Of a stretch of DNA of 64,000 bases, positions 52,902 to 61,340 are shown piece by piece. Position 1 is the stretch's first letter; the number at the start of each line of letters is the position of its first letter. Made by a program: the position numbers and the translations under genes. This DNA comes from JAJXWB01 sp046349215 (GTDB taxonomy: Bacteria; Pseudomonadota; Alphaproteobacteria; Rhizobiales; Beijerinckiaceae). The DNA lies in the NCBI GenBank assembly GCA_046349215.1, contig JAXMCV010000002.1:868001-932000 (forward strand), read 5' to 3'. Below the pieces are notes generated by a model. It worked only from the letters and a program-made list of their open reading frames with translations. It searched no databases and was not told the origin of the DNA.

Positions 52902-53486
52902 CTACATGGCCGGCAGGCCGAGCGTGGCGCGGAAGCGCGCCTTCAGCACCGTTCCGTCGCGCTCCGGGATGACGCGCGGCGGTACGGATGTATCGATCGC
53001 GACAATCGCGACGCGTGGCGCGCCGTTTGGCCTTGCGAGCGTCTGCGCCAGCGCATCGACGCCCTGCATGTCCACGATATGCGAAGCATCGGCGATGCCG
53101 GCGCCGCGCGCCATGGCGGCCAGATCGGTTCCGAGTCCCGTGTGCGAGAACTGGCCGCCCGTTTCGCCGTAGCGCTGGTTGTCGAGCACGACGATGGTGA
53201 GATTTTTCGGCTGCTGCGCGCCGATTGTCGCGAAGGCGCCGAGGCCCATCAGCATTTCGCCGTCGCCTGTCACGACGACGATGGAACGATCGGGTTGCGC
53301 CAGCGCGAGGCCGAGGCCGATCAGTGCTGCGCCGCCCATCGCGCCCCAGAGGTAGAAATTGCGATCGTCGTCGCCGGCCGCCGCGACGTCATAGGTCGGC
53401 GCGCCGAGACCCGTGACGACGAGGCAATCGCCACGCTGGCGCAGCAGGCGCGCGACGGCGGCGCGACGTTCGAGACGGGCGCTCAT
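52902..53486 (-). CDS. ThDP-dependent decarboxylase-like protein, C-terminal (beta) subunit
   Basis: A 194-residue ThDP-binding domain with the cofactor motif GDGEMLMGLGAFATIG starting at 74 (Asp75) and Asn103 closing it. It matches the ComE-like half of split sulfopyruvate/phosphonopyruvate decarboxylases. Its start overlaps the end of the alpha-like gene by 4 bases. The pair would decarboxylate a 2-oxo acid. The natural substrate is unknown; no coenzyme M or phosphonate gene is in sight. Confidence 0.82.
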   Translation of the reverse strand: MSARLERRAAVARLLRQRGDCLVVTGLGAPTYDVAAAGDDDRNFYLWGAMGGAALIGLGLALAQPDRSIVVVTGDGEMLMGLGAFATIGAQQPKNLTIVVLDNQRYGETGGQFSHTGLGTDLAAMARGAGIADASHIVDMQGVDALAQTLARPNGAPRVAIVAIDTSVPPRVIPERDGTVLKARFRATLGLPAM

Positions 53487-53992
53487 CGCTGATCCTCTTT
53501 GGTGAATTCCTTAGCGCCGATCAACCGCTGGCCGAGCAGCACGACATTGGCGCTGCCGCCGGCGAAAGCCATCGAAAGGGACGATTCCAGCGTCGGCCCG
53601 ACCTCGGCCGGATCGTCCGCGCGCAGGCAACGCAAGCCCATGGCTTCGACAACGGTCTGCGTCGCGCGGCTCATCGGAACCTGCCACGGATTGAACTCGC
53701 CCCATTCGCCGCGCATCGTCACCAGCGCGACGAAAGGCGTGCGGCATTGCGCGACGAGCGAGAACATGTTGACGCAATTGCCGACGCCGCTCGACTGCAT
53801 CAGCATCACGCCACGCTGGCCGCCGAGCCATGCGCCAGCCAGCACGGCGACGCCTTCCTCTTCTGTCGTCAGCGCAATGGCGCGCATCGAGGGGTCGGCG
53901 TGGATCGCGCGGATCAGCTCCGCGTGGCCGCCGTCCGGCACATAGGCGACCTGCCTCACATCGTGACGCTTCAGCGCGTCGAAAATCTGCAT
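53483..53992 (-). CDS. ThDP-dependent decarboxylase-like protein, N-terminal (alpha) subunit
   Basis: A 169-residue pyrimidine-binding domain, with the catalytic Glu region LTTEEEGVAVLAGA at residues 41-54 and the family MLMQSSGVGNCVNMF. It matches the ComD-like half of split ThDP decarboxylases. ATG 53992 is chosen; a TTG about 5 codons earlier is possible. It overlaps the beta gene by 4 bases and lies 38 bases after the LysR stop on the same strand, so it might be in its operon. Confidence 0.82.
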   Translation of the reverse strand: MQIFDALKRHDVRQVAYVPDGGHAELIRAIHADPSMRAIALTTEEEGVAVLAGAWLGGQRGVMLMQSSGVGNCVNMFSLVAQCRTPFVALVTMRGEWGEFNPWQVPMSRATQTVVEAMGLRCLRADDPAEVGPTLESSLSMAFAGGSANVVLLGQRLIGAKEFTKEDQR

Positions 53993-54030
53993 CGGCCAGT
54001 CGGACAAGGCGCGCTCCCGGATTATTGCCG

Positions 54031-54945
54031 CTAGCTTACCCGGCGCCGGCGCTTCGTGTCGACGCTGGAGGCCGCAACTTCCGCGGCGATGGCGGCGACC
54101 GCCGCCGCGGTGCGCGAACCGGGCTGCTCGATCCAGTTGGCGTCGAAGGTAAGGTCCGGCAGGTCCGCCTCGCAACGCACCACCACCAGCTCCTTGCGAC
54201 GCAATTGTTCGGCGACGATGACCGGCGGAATGACGGCGATCCCCAGGTTTTCGACAGTCATGCGCACGACTGTGGCAAGCGACGCCGAAGCGTGAATGCG
54301 CGCCTGCGGCAGGTGCGGCCGGTTGAACAGCGCCGCCACGGCGCCATAGGGCTGCGTGTTGCGGGAGAATGTGACGATCGGATGCTCGGCGATCTCCTCA
54401 ATGCGCGCCGGGCGACGCGGCCAGCGCACCGACGGACTGGAAATGAAGGCGACCGGATAGGTTGCGAGCGGCAATTGTCGGGCGCCGGGTTCGCCCAGCG
54501 GCCCGATGAGAAAGGCGAGATCGAGCTCCTGCAGGCGGAGGCGTTCGCGCAGGTTGGGCGAAATATCCACCTCGATTTCGAGCGCCAGGCGCGGGAAACG
54601 CGCGCTCACCGCCTTGAGGAAGGCCGTCAGCCACGTGTGCACGATTGTTTCGGCCACGCCCAGCCGAAGAACGCCGCGCGCAGTGGATACGTCGCCTGCC
54701 GCCGCCATCATCTCCGTGCGCAGGCCGAGCAGCTTTTCCGCATAGACCAGGAGTTCGCGGCCGCGCGGCGTCGGCGCAACGGCGCGCGCCTGTCGTGTGA
54801 GCACGCGCGCGCCGATCTCGGATTCGAGCGCGGCGATACGCTGGGAAACCGCGGGTTGCGTCGTGTGGAGCTTGGACGCGGCCGACCGGAACGAGCCGAG
54901 CGTCGCCACCCAGTAGAACGTCTCCAGTTCCTTGAAGTCTACCAT
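54031..54945 (-). CDS. LysR-family transcriptional regulator
   Basis: A 304-residue LTTR. The winged helix-turn-helix is residues 4-62 (FYWVATLGSFRSAASKLHT, then PAVSQRIAALE), followed by a linker helix and a two-lobe effector domain (residues about 90-295). The divergent DUF1445 gene at 55049 and the operon behind it are likely targets, since a T-N11-A palindrome lies in the shared gap. ATG 54945 is set by the HTH start. The ligand could be 5-oxoproline or a related acid, by context only. Confidence 0.88.
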   Translation of the reverse strand: MVDFKELETFYWVATLGSFRSAASKLHTTQPAVSQRIAALESEIGARVLTRQARAVAPTPRGRELLVYAEKLLGLRTEMMAAAGDVSTARGVLRLGVAETIVHTWLTAFLKAVSARFPRLALEIEVDISPNLRERLRLQELDLAFLIGPLGEPGARQLPLATYPVAFISSPSVRWPRRPARIEEIAEHPIVTFSRNTQPYGAVAALFNRPHLPQARIHASASLATVVRMTVENLGIAVIPPVIVAEQLRRKELVVVRCEADLPDLTFDANWIEQPGSRTAAAVAAIAAEVAASSVDTKRRRRVS

Positions 54946-54949
54946 ATTG

Positions 54950-54968
54950 CGATAAATCCAGCTTATCG
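54950..54968. promoter_or_regulatory. LysR-type operator (T-N11-A) in the LysR/DUF1445 gap
   Basis: CGATAA-ATCCAGC-TTATCG, a perfect 6-7-6 inverted repeat that holds the LTTR signature T-N11-A. A second TTATCGG word at 54996-55002 may be part of an activation site. It begins 5 bases from the LysR start codon and is about 80 bases upstream of the DUF1445 gene, so it fits autorepression plus activation. Confidence 0.55.
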
Positions 54969-55048
54969 GAACCAATATCAAAATACGATTGGACATTATC
55001 GGCAAGTCCACCGGAAGATCGTGCGGTGACCAACACGAGGTCGTTGCG

Positions 55049-55858
55049 ATGAATTCCGTCTCGCCGAATTCGACGTCTCGCCTGCTGGACGGCCGGGCCG
55101 CGCGCCTTGCGTGCCGGACGGGGCAGGTCACGGGAACGACCGCGGGCCTCGCGCCTGGTTTCGTGCAGGGCAATCTCGTCGTCCTGCCGAAGGACGATGC
55201 CGCAGACTTCCTGCGTTTTGCGCAGGCCAATCCGAAACCCTGCCCGATCATCGGCGTGAGCGATCCCGGCGACCCGCATATTTCGGCGCTCGGCGAGGAC
55301 CTCGACATACGCACCGACCTGCCGGGGTACCGCGTGTGGGAGGGCGGCGAATGCGTGGCCGAGACGGGCGATGTACGCCAGTTCTGGCGCGACGATCTCG
55401 TTTCCTTCGTGATCGGCTGCTCCTATTCGTTCGAGGAGGCGCTGGTCGAGGACGGCATCGAGATCCGGCACATCACCGAAAACCGCAAGGTGCCGATGTT
55501 CCGCACCTCCATCCCCACCAATCCCGCCGGCCGGTTCCACGGGCCGCTCGTCGTGTCGATGCGGCCGCTCAAGCCTGCGGACGCCATCCGCGCCATCCAG
55601 ATCACATCGCGCTACCCGGCCGTGCACGGCGCGCCTGTCCATGTCGGGTTGCCCGCCCAGATCGGGATCGCCGATGTGACCAAGCCCGATTACGGCGATG
55701 CGGTGACTGTGCGGGACGACGAACTGCCGGTTTTCTGGGCCTGCGGGGTAACGCCGCAAGCAGCGCTGGTCGCCTCGAAGCCGCCTTTCGCCATTACCCA
55801 TTCGCCCGGCTCGATGCTGGTGACGGACCTGAAGAACCGGAGTTATGCTGTGATCTGA
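55049..55858 (+). CDS. DUF1445 / YcsI family protein (putative hydro-lyase or D-glutamate cyclase-like)
   Basis: A 269-residue protein of the DUF1445 (YcsI) family, with RTGQVTGTTAGLAPGFVQGN at the start, FVIGCSYSFEEALVEDGI mid-way, and PVFWACGVTPQAALVASKPP near the end. A DUF1445-bearing protein in mammals is D-glutamate cyclase (forming 5-oxo-D-proline); bacterial copies are annotated as putative hydro-lyases. In Bacillus subtilis ycsI lies in the same cluster as pxpA/B/C, matching this locus. ATG 55049 follows ACGAGG and is preferred to 54989. Confidence 0.85.
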   Translation: MNSVSPNSTSRLLDGRAARLACRTGQVTGTTAGLAPGFVQGNLVVLPKDDAADFLRFAQANPKPCPIIGVSDPGDPHISALGEDLDIRTDLPGYRVWEGGECVAETGDVRQFWRDDLVSFVIGCSYSFEEALVEDGIEIRHITENRKVPMFRTSIPTNPAGRFHGPLVVSMRPLKPADAIRAIQITSRYPAVHGAPVHVGLPAQIGIADVTKPDYGDAVTVRDDELPVFWACGVTPQAALVASKPPFAITHSPGSMLVTDLKNRSYAVI

Positions 55859-55896
55859 CGGGCCGTCTCGGCCGCGCGTTGCAAATGGAGAGCTCA

Positions 55897-57144
55897 ATGA
55901 AGTTCAATCGTCGCGAATTGATGGTCGCAACCGCAGCGCTCGCCGGCAGCGCGCATGGAGCTTTTGCGCAGGGGGCGGGCGAAGTGGTGATCGGCGCCGT
56001 CTTCCCGATGACGGGGTCGACCGCGCAGACGGGCCTCGATGCCAAGAACGCCATCGAGACGGCGGTCGCCATCGTCAACGAGAAGACCGATCTCGACCTG
56101 CCGCTTGCGAAAGATGTCGGCCTCCCGGGCCTCGGCGGCAAGAAGCTGCGCGTCATCTACGCCGACCATCAGGGCGATCCGCAGAAGGGCAGGGCGGAAG
56201 CCGAACGCCTGATCACGCAGGAAAAGGTCGCCGCCGTCATCGGCTGCTACCACAGCGCGGTTTCGGCTACCGTCAGCCAGACGGCCGAGCGCTACAGCGT
56301 GCCCTTCATGTGCGCGGATTCGTCTTCGCCGAGCCTCAATCAGCGCGGCCTGAAATTCTTCTTCCGCGCTTCCGCGCATGACGAGATGTTCTCGAAGGCG
56401 ATGTTCGACCTGCTCGATTCGCTGCGCAAGAAGGGCCAAAAGATCGAGACGGTCGCGCTATTCCACGAGGACACGATCTTCGGCACCGATTCCGCCAACG
56501 TGCAGACGAAGCTCGCCGGCGAACGCGGCTACAAGATCGTCTCGGATGTGAAATACCGCGCCAACTCGCCGTCCCTGACGGCCGAAGTGCAGCAGCTGAA
56601 GTCGGGCGCCGCCGACGTGCTGATGCCGTCGAGCTATACGACCGATTCAATCCTGCTGGTGCGCACGATGAACGAACTCGGCTACAAGCCGAAGGCGATC
56701 GTCGCCCAGGCCGCCGGCTTCTCCGAACAGGCGCTGTACGACGCCGTCGGCGATCTTCTGCAGGGTGCGATCACCCGCGGCTCCTTCTCGCTCGATCTGG
56801 CGCAGAAGCGCCCGATGGTCGGCAAGGTCAACGAGATGTTCAAGGCGAGGGCAGGCAAGGACATCAACGACAACACGTCGCGCGAATTCATGGCGCTGCT
56901 GGTGCTGGCAGACGGCATCAACCGCGCCAAATCGACCGAGGGCGAAGCAATCCGGGCGGCGCTGGCCGCCACCGACATTCCCGGCGACCAGACGATCATG
57001 CCGTGGAAGCGCGTGAAGTTCGACGCGACGGGCCAGAACAACGATTGCGATCCCGTCCTTCTGCAATACGCGAACAAGAAATTCGTGACGATCTTCCCTG
57101 AGCAGGCGGCGATCGCGGAGCCCATCTGGCCGATGAAGTCCTGA
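55897..57144 (+). CDS. Branched-chain-type ABC transporter substrate-binding protein
   Basis: A 415-residue periplasmic binding protein of the LivJ/amide type. The signal starts MKFNRRELMVATAALAGS and may be Tat-dependent (NRRELM) or Sec; the mature protein begins near EVVIGAVFPMTGSTAQTG and has the two-lobe type I fold. ATG 55897 has GGAG 6 bases upstream; ATG 55885 is the alternative. It is in one unit with livHMGF-like genes and pxpABC, so the ligand is probably 5-oxoproline, glutamate or a related amide rather than leucine. That is inference. Confidence 0.9.
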   Translation: MKFNRRELMVATAALAGSAHGAFAQGAGEVVIGAVFPMTGSTAQTGLDAKNAIETAVAIVNEKTDLDLPLAKDVGLPGLGGKKLRVIYADHQGDPQKGRAEAERLITQEKVAAVIGCYHSAVSATVSQTAERYSVPFMCADSSSPSLNQRGLKFFFRASAHDEMFSKAMFDLLDSLRKKGQKIETVALFHEDTIFGTDSANVQTKLAGERGYKIVSDVKYRANSPSLTAEVQQLKSGAADVLMPSSYTTDSILLVRTMNELGYKPKAIVAQAAGFSEQALYDAVGDLLQGAITRGSFSLDLAQKRPMVGKVNEMFKARAGKDINDNTSREFMALLVLADGINRAKSTEGEAIRAALAATDIPGDQTIMPWKRVKFDATGQNNDCDPVLLQYANKKFVTIFPEQAAIAEPIWPMKS

Positions 57145-57169
57145 CGCGAGCGGGAAAGGGGGCAGGAAC

Positions 57170-58048
57170 ATGACTGCGCAGGCTATCGCGCAATCCCTGG
57201 CGAGCGGCCTGCTGATGGGCCTGATCTACGGCCTCGTCGCCGCAGGTCTCGCCCTCATCTTCGGCCTCATGGACGTCGTCAATTTCGCGCATGGCGAATT
57301 CCTGATGACGTCCATGTACGCTTCGTTCGGACTGTTCCTCGCCTTCGCGCTCGATCCTCTGGCTTCCGCGCCGTTCGTCGCGGCGGCCATGTTCATCTTC
57401 GGCGCCGTCGTCTATCTGGGCGTCGTGCGTTTCGCCATGTCGGCGTCAGCGAACGCCGGCATGGTGCAGATCTTCGCGACGTTCGGGCTGGCGATCGTCA
57501 TGCGCGGGCTGGCGCAACTCCTGTTCACGCCGGACTATCGCTCGATCCCGCACTCCTGGCTCGGCGGCAAGACCCTGCAATTCGCCGGCGTGTTTCTGCC
57601 CGCTCCCCAACTCGCAGGCGCCTTCGTATCGCTCGCCGCCTTCGGCGCCTTGTGGCTGGTCATCAACAAGACCGATTTCGGGCGCGCGCTCGAGGCGACG
57701 CGCGAGGACGCCGGCGCGGTGGCGCTGGTCGGCATCGACAAGAAGCAGGTCTTCGCGCTCGGCTGGGGCCTCGGCGCAGCGCTCGTCGGCCTCGCCGGCG
57801 CGGTGCTCGCCGTCTTCTTCTACATCTACCCGGATGTCGGCGCGTCCTTCTCGCTCATCGCCTATGTGACGGTCGCGCTCGGAGGCTTCGGCAGCGTTTT
57901 CGGCGCCTTCGCCGCCGGCATTCTCGTTGGCCTGGTCGAGGCCAGCAGCGCGCTCATCCTGCCGCCGTCGCTCAAATACGTCGGCATCTACGCGCTCTAC
58001 CTGCTCGTCGTGGTCGTCAGGCCGCGCGGCCTGTTCGGATCGCTCTGA
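57170..58048 (+). CDS. livH: ABC transporter permease, LivH type
   Basis: A 292-residue inner-membrane permease with about eight helices. The family pattern is LLMGLIYGLVAAGLALIFGL then GEFLMTSMYASFG, with the EAA-like region TREDAGAVALVGIDKKQVFA. It pairs with the LivM-type permease to form the channel. It starts 25 bases after the binding-protein gene. Confidence 0.93.
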   Translation: MTAQAIAQSLASGLLMGLIYGLVAAGLALIFGLMDVVNFAHGEFLMTSMYASFGLFLAFALDPLASAPFVAAAMFIFGAVVYLGVVRFAMSASANAGMVQIFATFGLAIVMRGLAQLLFTPDYRSIPHSWLGGKTLQFAGVFLPAPQLAGAFVSLAAFGALWLVINKTDFGRALEATREDAGAVALVGIDKKQVFALGWGLGAALVGLAGAVLAVFFYIYPDVGASFSLIAYVTVALGGFGSVFGAFAAGILVGLVEASSALILPPSLKYVGIYALYLLVVVVRPRGLFGSL

Positions 58049-58049
58049 C

Positions 58050-59039
58050 ATGGACGCGACCGTCGATCCGCGCCTCAGGTCGCGACGCAACAGCCTCATC
58101 GTCGCCTGCTGCATCGTGGCGATAGTCGCCTGCCTGCCGCTGGTCGTGAAGGACGTGTACCTCCAGAACGTTCTCGTTCTGACGCTTATGTATGCGGCGC
58201 TGTCGCAGAGCTGGAACATCCTGTCCGGATATTGCGGGCAGATCTCGCTGGGCCATGCGCTGTATTTCGGCGCGGGCGCCTATGCGACCGAATTGCTCTT
58301 CACCAAGTTCGGCGTGCTTCCCTGGTTCGGCATGCTGGCCGGCGGTTGCGTCGCCGCGGCGATCGCGCTCGCCGTTGGCTATCCCTGCTTCCGGCTGAAG
58401 GGCCATTATTTCGTGATCGCGACGATCGTGATCGCCGAAGCCGGCTACCTGCTGGTCCTCAACTGGGATTACGCCGGCGCGGCGATGGGCATCGAAGTTC
58501 CTGTGCGCGGCGATTCCTGGGCGAAATTCCAGTTCCTGCGCACCAAGCTTCCGTATTTCTACTTCGCGCTGGCGCTCGCCTTCGTCGCCTGGCTCGTCAC
58601 CTGGAAGATCGAGGAATCGCGCTGGGGCTATTGGTGGCGCGCGGTGAAGGACAATACCGAAGCGGCCGAAAGTCTCGGCGTCGAGGTGTTCCGCTCGAAG
58701 ATGGCGGCTGCGGCGCTCTCCGCCTTCCTTACGGCGATCGGCGGCGGCTTCTACGCGCAATTCGTTTCCTACATCGATCCGGAAAGCGTGATGAGCTTCC
58801 AGTTCTCGCTGCTGATGGCCCTGCCGGCCGTGCTCGGCGGCATCGGAACCCTGTGGGGGCCGGCAGTCGGCGCGGCCATCCTCATTCCGATCACCGAACT
58901 GACGCGCTCCTACGCCGGCGGTTCGGGCAAGGGCTTCGACCTCATCATCTACGGCCTGCTCGTCATGGGCATTGCGCTAGGGCGCCCGGAGGGGATTGTC
59001 GGCGCGTTCATGCAGCGTAGCCGGAGGAAGGCGGCATGA
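58050..59039 (+). CDS. livM: ABC transporter permease, LivM type
   Basis: A 329-residue permease. The LivM markers are SWNILSGYCGQISLGHALYF and AVKDNTEAAESLGVEVFRSK, the coupling loop facing the ATPase. ATG 58050 begins one base after the livH stop; the open frame upstream is a shadow of livH. It has about nine helices. It overlaps livG by 4 bases. Confidence 0.93.
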   Translation: MDATVDPRLRSRRNSLIVACCIVAIVACLPLVVKDVYLQNVLVLTLMYAALSQSWNILSGYCGQISLGHALYFGAGAYATELLFTKFGVLPWFGMLAGGCVAAAIALAVGYPCFRLKGHYFVIATIVIAEAGYLLVLNWDYAGAAMGIEVPVRGDSWAKFQFLRTKLPYFYFALALAFVAWLVTWKIEESRWGYWWRAVKDNTEAAESLGVEVFRSKMAAAALSAFLTAIGGGFYAQFVSYIDPESVMSFQFSLLMALPAVLGGIGTLWGPAVGAAILIPITELTRSYAGGSGKGFDLIIYGLLVMGIALGRPEGIVGAFMQRSRRKAA

Positions 59040-59773
59040 GCGACGCCCTTCTCGAAGTGCGCGCGGTCACGCAAAGATTCGGCGGCCTCGTCGCCAATTC
59101 CGACGTTTCGCTCGATGTGCGGAAAGGCGAGATTCTCGGGCTGATCGGTCCGAACGGCGCCGGCAAGTCGACCCTGTTCAACGCGATTGCCGGCGTGCGC
59201 AAGCCGACCGAAGGCCGCATCGTCTTCGAAGGACAGGACGTAACCGAACTCGGCGCGCCGCAGCGCTGTGCGCTCGGTATCGCCCGGACGTTCCAGGTCG
59301 TGAAAAGTTTCGAGACGATGAGCGTCGTCGAGAACGTCATGGTGGGTTCGTTCGTTCGCACTGCTTCGGCGGCCGAGGCGCGGGACCGCGCGCGCGACGT
59401 GCTCGATTTCGTCGGCCTGCGGGCGCGCGAGAGCGCCATGGCCGGCGATCTGACGCCGCCGGAAAAGCGTCGACTGGAAGTGGCGCGCGCGCTTGCGGCC
59501 GAGCCGAAACTGTTGCTGCTCGACGAAGCGATGACCGGCCTGACGCCGGCCGAGGCGCGCCAGGGCGTCGACCTCGTGCGCGCCATCCGGGCGCGCGGCA
59601 TGACCATCGTCATGGTCGAGCATGTCATGGAAATCGTCATGCCGCTGGTCGATCGCGCCGTCGTGCTCGATCTCGGCAAGCTGATCGCCGAAGGACCGCC
59701 CGGAGAGATCGTCCGCGACGATAAAGTCATCACAGCCTATCTCGGGGAGCGCCATCGTGCTCGCAACGCGTGA
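59036..59773 (+). CDS. livG: ABC transporter ATPase, LivG type
   Basis: A 245-residue ATPase. Walker A is GPNGAGKST at 38-46, Walker B is LLLLDEAMTGL and the H-loop is VEHVMEIV. The ABC signature, usually LSxGQ, reads LTPPEKRRLEVARAL, which is a departure in the GQ part. The LivG-type segment IARTFQVVKSFETMSVVENV is present. It is coupled to livM (ATGA) and overlaps livF. Confidence 0.93.
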   Translation: MSDALLEVRAVTQRFGGLVANSDVSLDVRKGEILGLIGPNGAGKSTLFNAIAGVRKPTEGRIVFEGQDVTELGAPQRCALGIARTFQVVKSFETMSVVENVMVGSFVRTASAAEARDRARDVLDFVGLRARESAMAGDLTPPEKRRLEVARALAAEPKLLLLDEAMTGLTPAEARQGVDLVRAIRARGMTIVMVEHVMEIVMPLVDRAVVLDLGKLIAEGPPGEIVRDDKVITAYLGERHRARNA

Positions 59774-60461
59774 TCTTTCCACCGCCTATGGCGGGCTGAT
59801 CGCGCTGTCGCAGGCGACGATCGAGGTGAAGACCGGCGAGATCGTCTGCGTCGCCGGCGCCAATGGCGCGGGCAAGTCGACGCTCCTGAAGACGATCGCC
59901 GGAATGGAACGGCCGAGCGGCGGCTCGGTGGAATTCCTCGGCGAACGGATCGACGGCGTCGCCCCGCATCTCGTGACGAAGCGCGGCATCGCCTATGTGC
60001 CGGAAAACCGGCGCCTGTTCCCGCGCCTGTCGGTCGCCGACAACCTGCGGCTCGGTTCTTACCTGTTTCGTGGCAAGGCCGACCGTGAAGCGCCCCGCGA
60101 AATGGTGCTGTCTCTGTTTCCCCGTCTCGGCGAACGGCTGGCGCAGCGCGCGGAGACATTGTCGGGCGGCGAACAGCAGATGCTGGCCATCGGCCGCGCG
60201 TTGATGACGCGGCCGAAGCTGCTGATGCTCGACGAGCCGTCGCAGGGAATCATGCCCAAGCTGGTCGACGAGATATTCGCGGCGGTCGCGACGATCCGCA
60301 GCGCTGGAACGACCGTCCTGATCGTCGAACAACGACTGACGGAATGCCTGGAGATCGCCGACCGCGCCTATGTGCTGCAGACCGGACGGGTGACGATGAG
60401 CGGAAGCGCGGCTGAAATCCGTGACAATGCAGACGTGCGCAAGGCTTATCTTGGGTTGTAA
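59757..60461 (+). CDS. livF: ABC transporter ATPase, LivF type
   Basis: A 234-residue ATPase. Walker A is GANGAGKST at 34-42, the signature is LSGGEQQMLAIGRAL, and Walker B is LLMLDEPSQGIMP. The start is GTG 59757, with GGGGAG upstream, inside the end of livG. It completes the five-part importer. A repeat element separates it from pxpA. Confidence 0.93.
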   Translation: MLATRDLSTAYGGLIALSQATIEVKTGEIVCVAGANGAGKSTLLKTIAGMERPSGGSVEFLGERIDGVAPHLVTKRGIAYVPENRRLFPRLSVADNLRLGSYLFRGKADREAPREMVLSLFPRLGERLAQRAETLSGGEQQMLAIGRALMTRPKLLMLDEPSQGIMPKLVDEIFAAVATIRSAGTTVLIVEQRLTECLEIADRAYVLQTGRVTMSGSAAEIRDNADVRKAYLGL

Positions 60462-60490
60462 GATCGTTCTCCCGGACCGCGACGGGTCTG

Positions 60491-60533
60491 GCCGGGATCC
60501 AGAATTTCCAGCGACGGCGAACTGGATCCCGGC
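60491..60533. repeat. Interspersed palindromic repeat, third family
   Basis: GCCGGGATCCAG (60491-60502) and CTGGATCCCGGC (60522-60533) are perfectly complementary 12-base arms; a further CCGGGATGAC follows at about 60551. This is the GGATCCCGG...CCGGGATGAC type of alphaproteobacterial intergenic repeat. It lies between livF and pxpA and may affect the shared transcript. Confidence 0.7.
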
Positions 60534-60575
60534 TCTTCGCTGCGCTTCGGCCGGGATGACAGCATCGAGGACGCC

Positions 60576-61340
60576 ATGCTTACCGTCGACCTGAACTCCG
60601 ACATAGCCGAAGGCTTCGGCGCCTATACATGCGGCGACGACGACGCGATGCTGGACATCGTCACGTCGGCGAATGTGGCGTGCGGATTTCATGCGGGAGA
60701 CCCGGAAATCATGGCGCGCACGTTTGCGAACGCCAGGGCGCGCGGCGTCGCCTGCGGCGCGCATCCCGGCTTTCCCGACCTTTGGGGCTTCGGGCGTCGT
60801 CGGATCCCGTTTTCCACCGGCGAGATCGAACGACTTGTCGCCTACCAGGTTGGCGCGGCGCAGGCGCTCGCCGCCTATGCCGGGACGAAGATCACCTACG
60901 TCAAATGTCATGGCGCGCTCGGCAATCTCTGCGAAGTGGACAGGCCTGCCGCCGAAGCGGTCGGTCGCGCCATCAGGGCTGTCGACGCTTCTCTGGTCTG
61001 GCTGACGATCGCCGCCGGAGAACAGGTGAGGGCGGCCGAGACAATCGGCCTGAGGGGCATAGCCGAAATCTTCGCCGACCGCGGTTACACGGAAGAGGGC
61101 AACCTTATTCCGCGTGGCAAGCCCGGCGCGATGATCCTCGATCCGGATGAAGCTGCGGCGCGCATGGTGGAAATGGTAAAAGCGGGAGCGATCATTACCG
61201 CATCCGGCAAGCGCATCCAGACGCCGATCGGCTCGATCTGCGTTCATGGCGATTCAGCCCATGCGGTCGAGAGCGCGCGGCGCGTGCGCGCCGTGCTCGA
61301 GGCGGCCGGCGTTTCCGTGCGCGCCTTCGCGCCGGCGTGA
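60576..61340 (+). CDS. pxpA: 5-oxoprolinase subunit PxpA (LamB/YcsF family)
   Basis: A 254-residue protein with the family start TVDLNSDIAEGFGAYTCGDD and the block SANVACGFHAGDPEIMA. PxpA works with PxpB and PxpC in ATP-dependent opening of 5-oxoproline to glutamate. ATG 60576 lies after a repeat. The stop overlaps the pxpB start. Length is typical. Confidence 0.93.
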   Translation: MLTVDLNSDIAEGFGAYTCGDDDAMLDIVTSANVACGFHAGDPEIMARTFANARARGVACGAHPGFPDLWGFGRRRIPFSTGEIERLVAYQVGAAQALAAYAGTKITYVKCHGALGNLCEVDRPAAEAVGRAIRAVDASLVWLTIAAGEQVRAAETIGLRGIAEIFADRGYTEEGNLIPRGKPGAMILDPDEAAARMVEMVKAGAIITASGKRIQTPIGSICVHGDSAHAVESARRVRAVLEAAGVSVRAFAPA

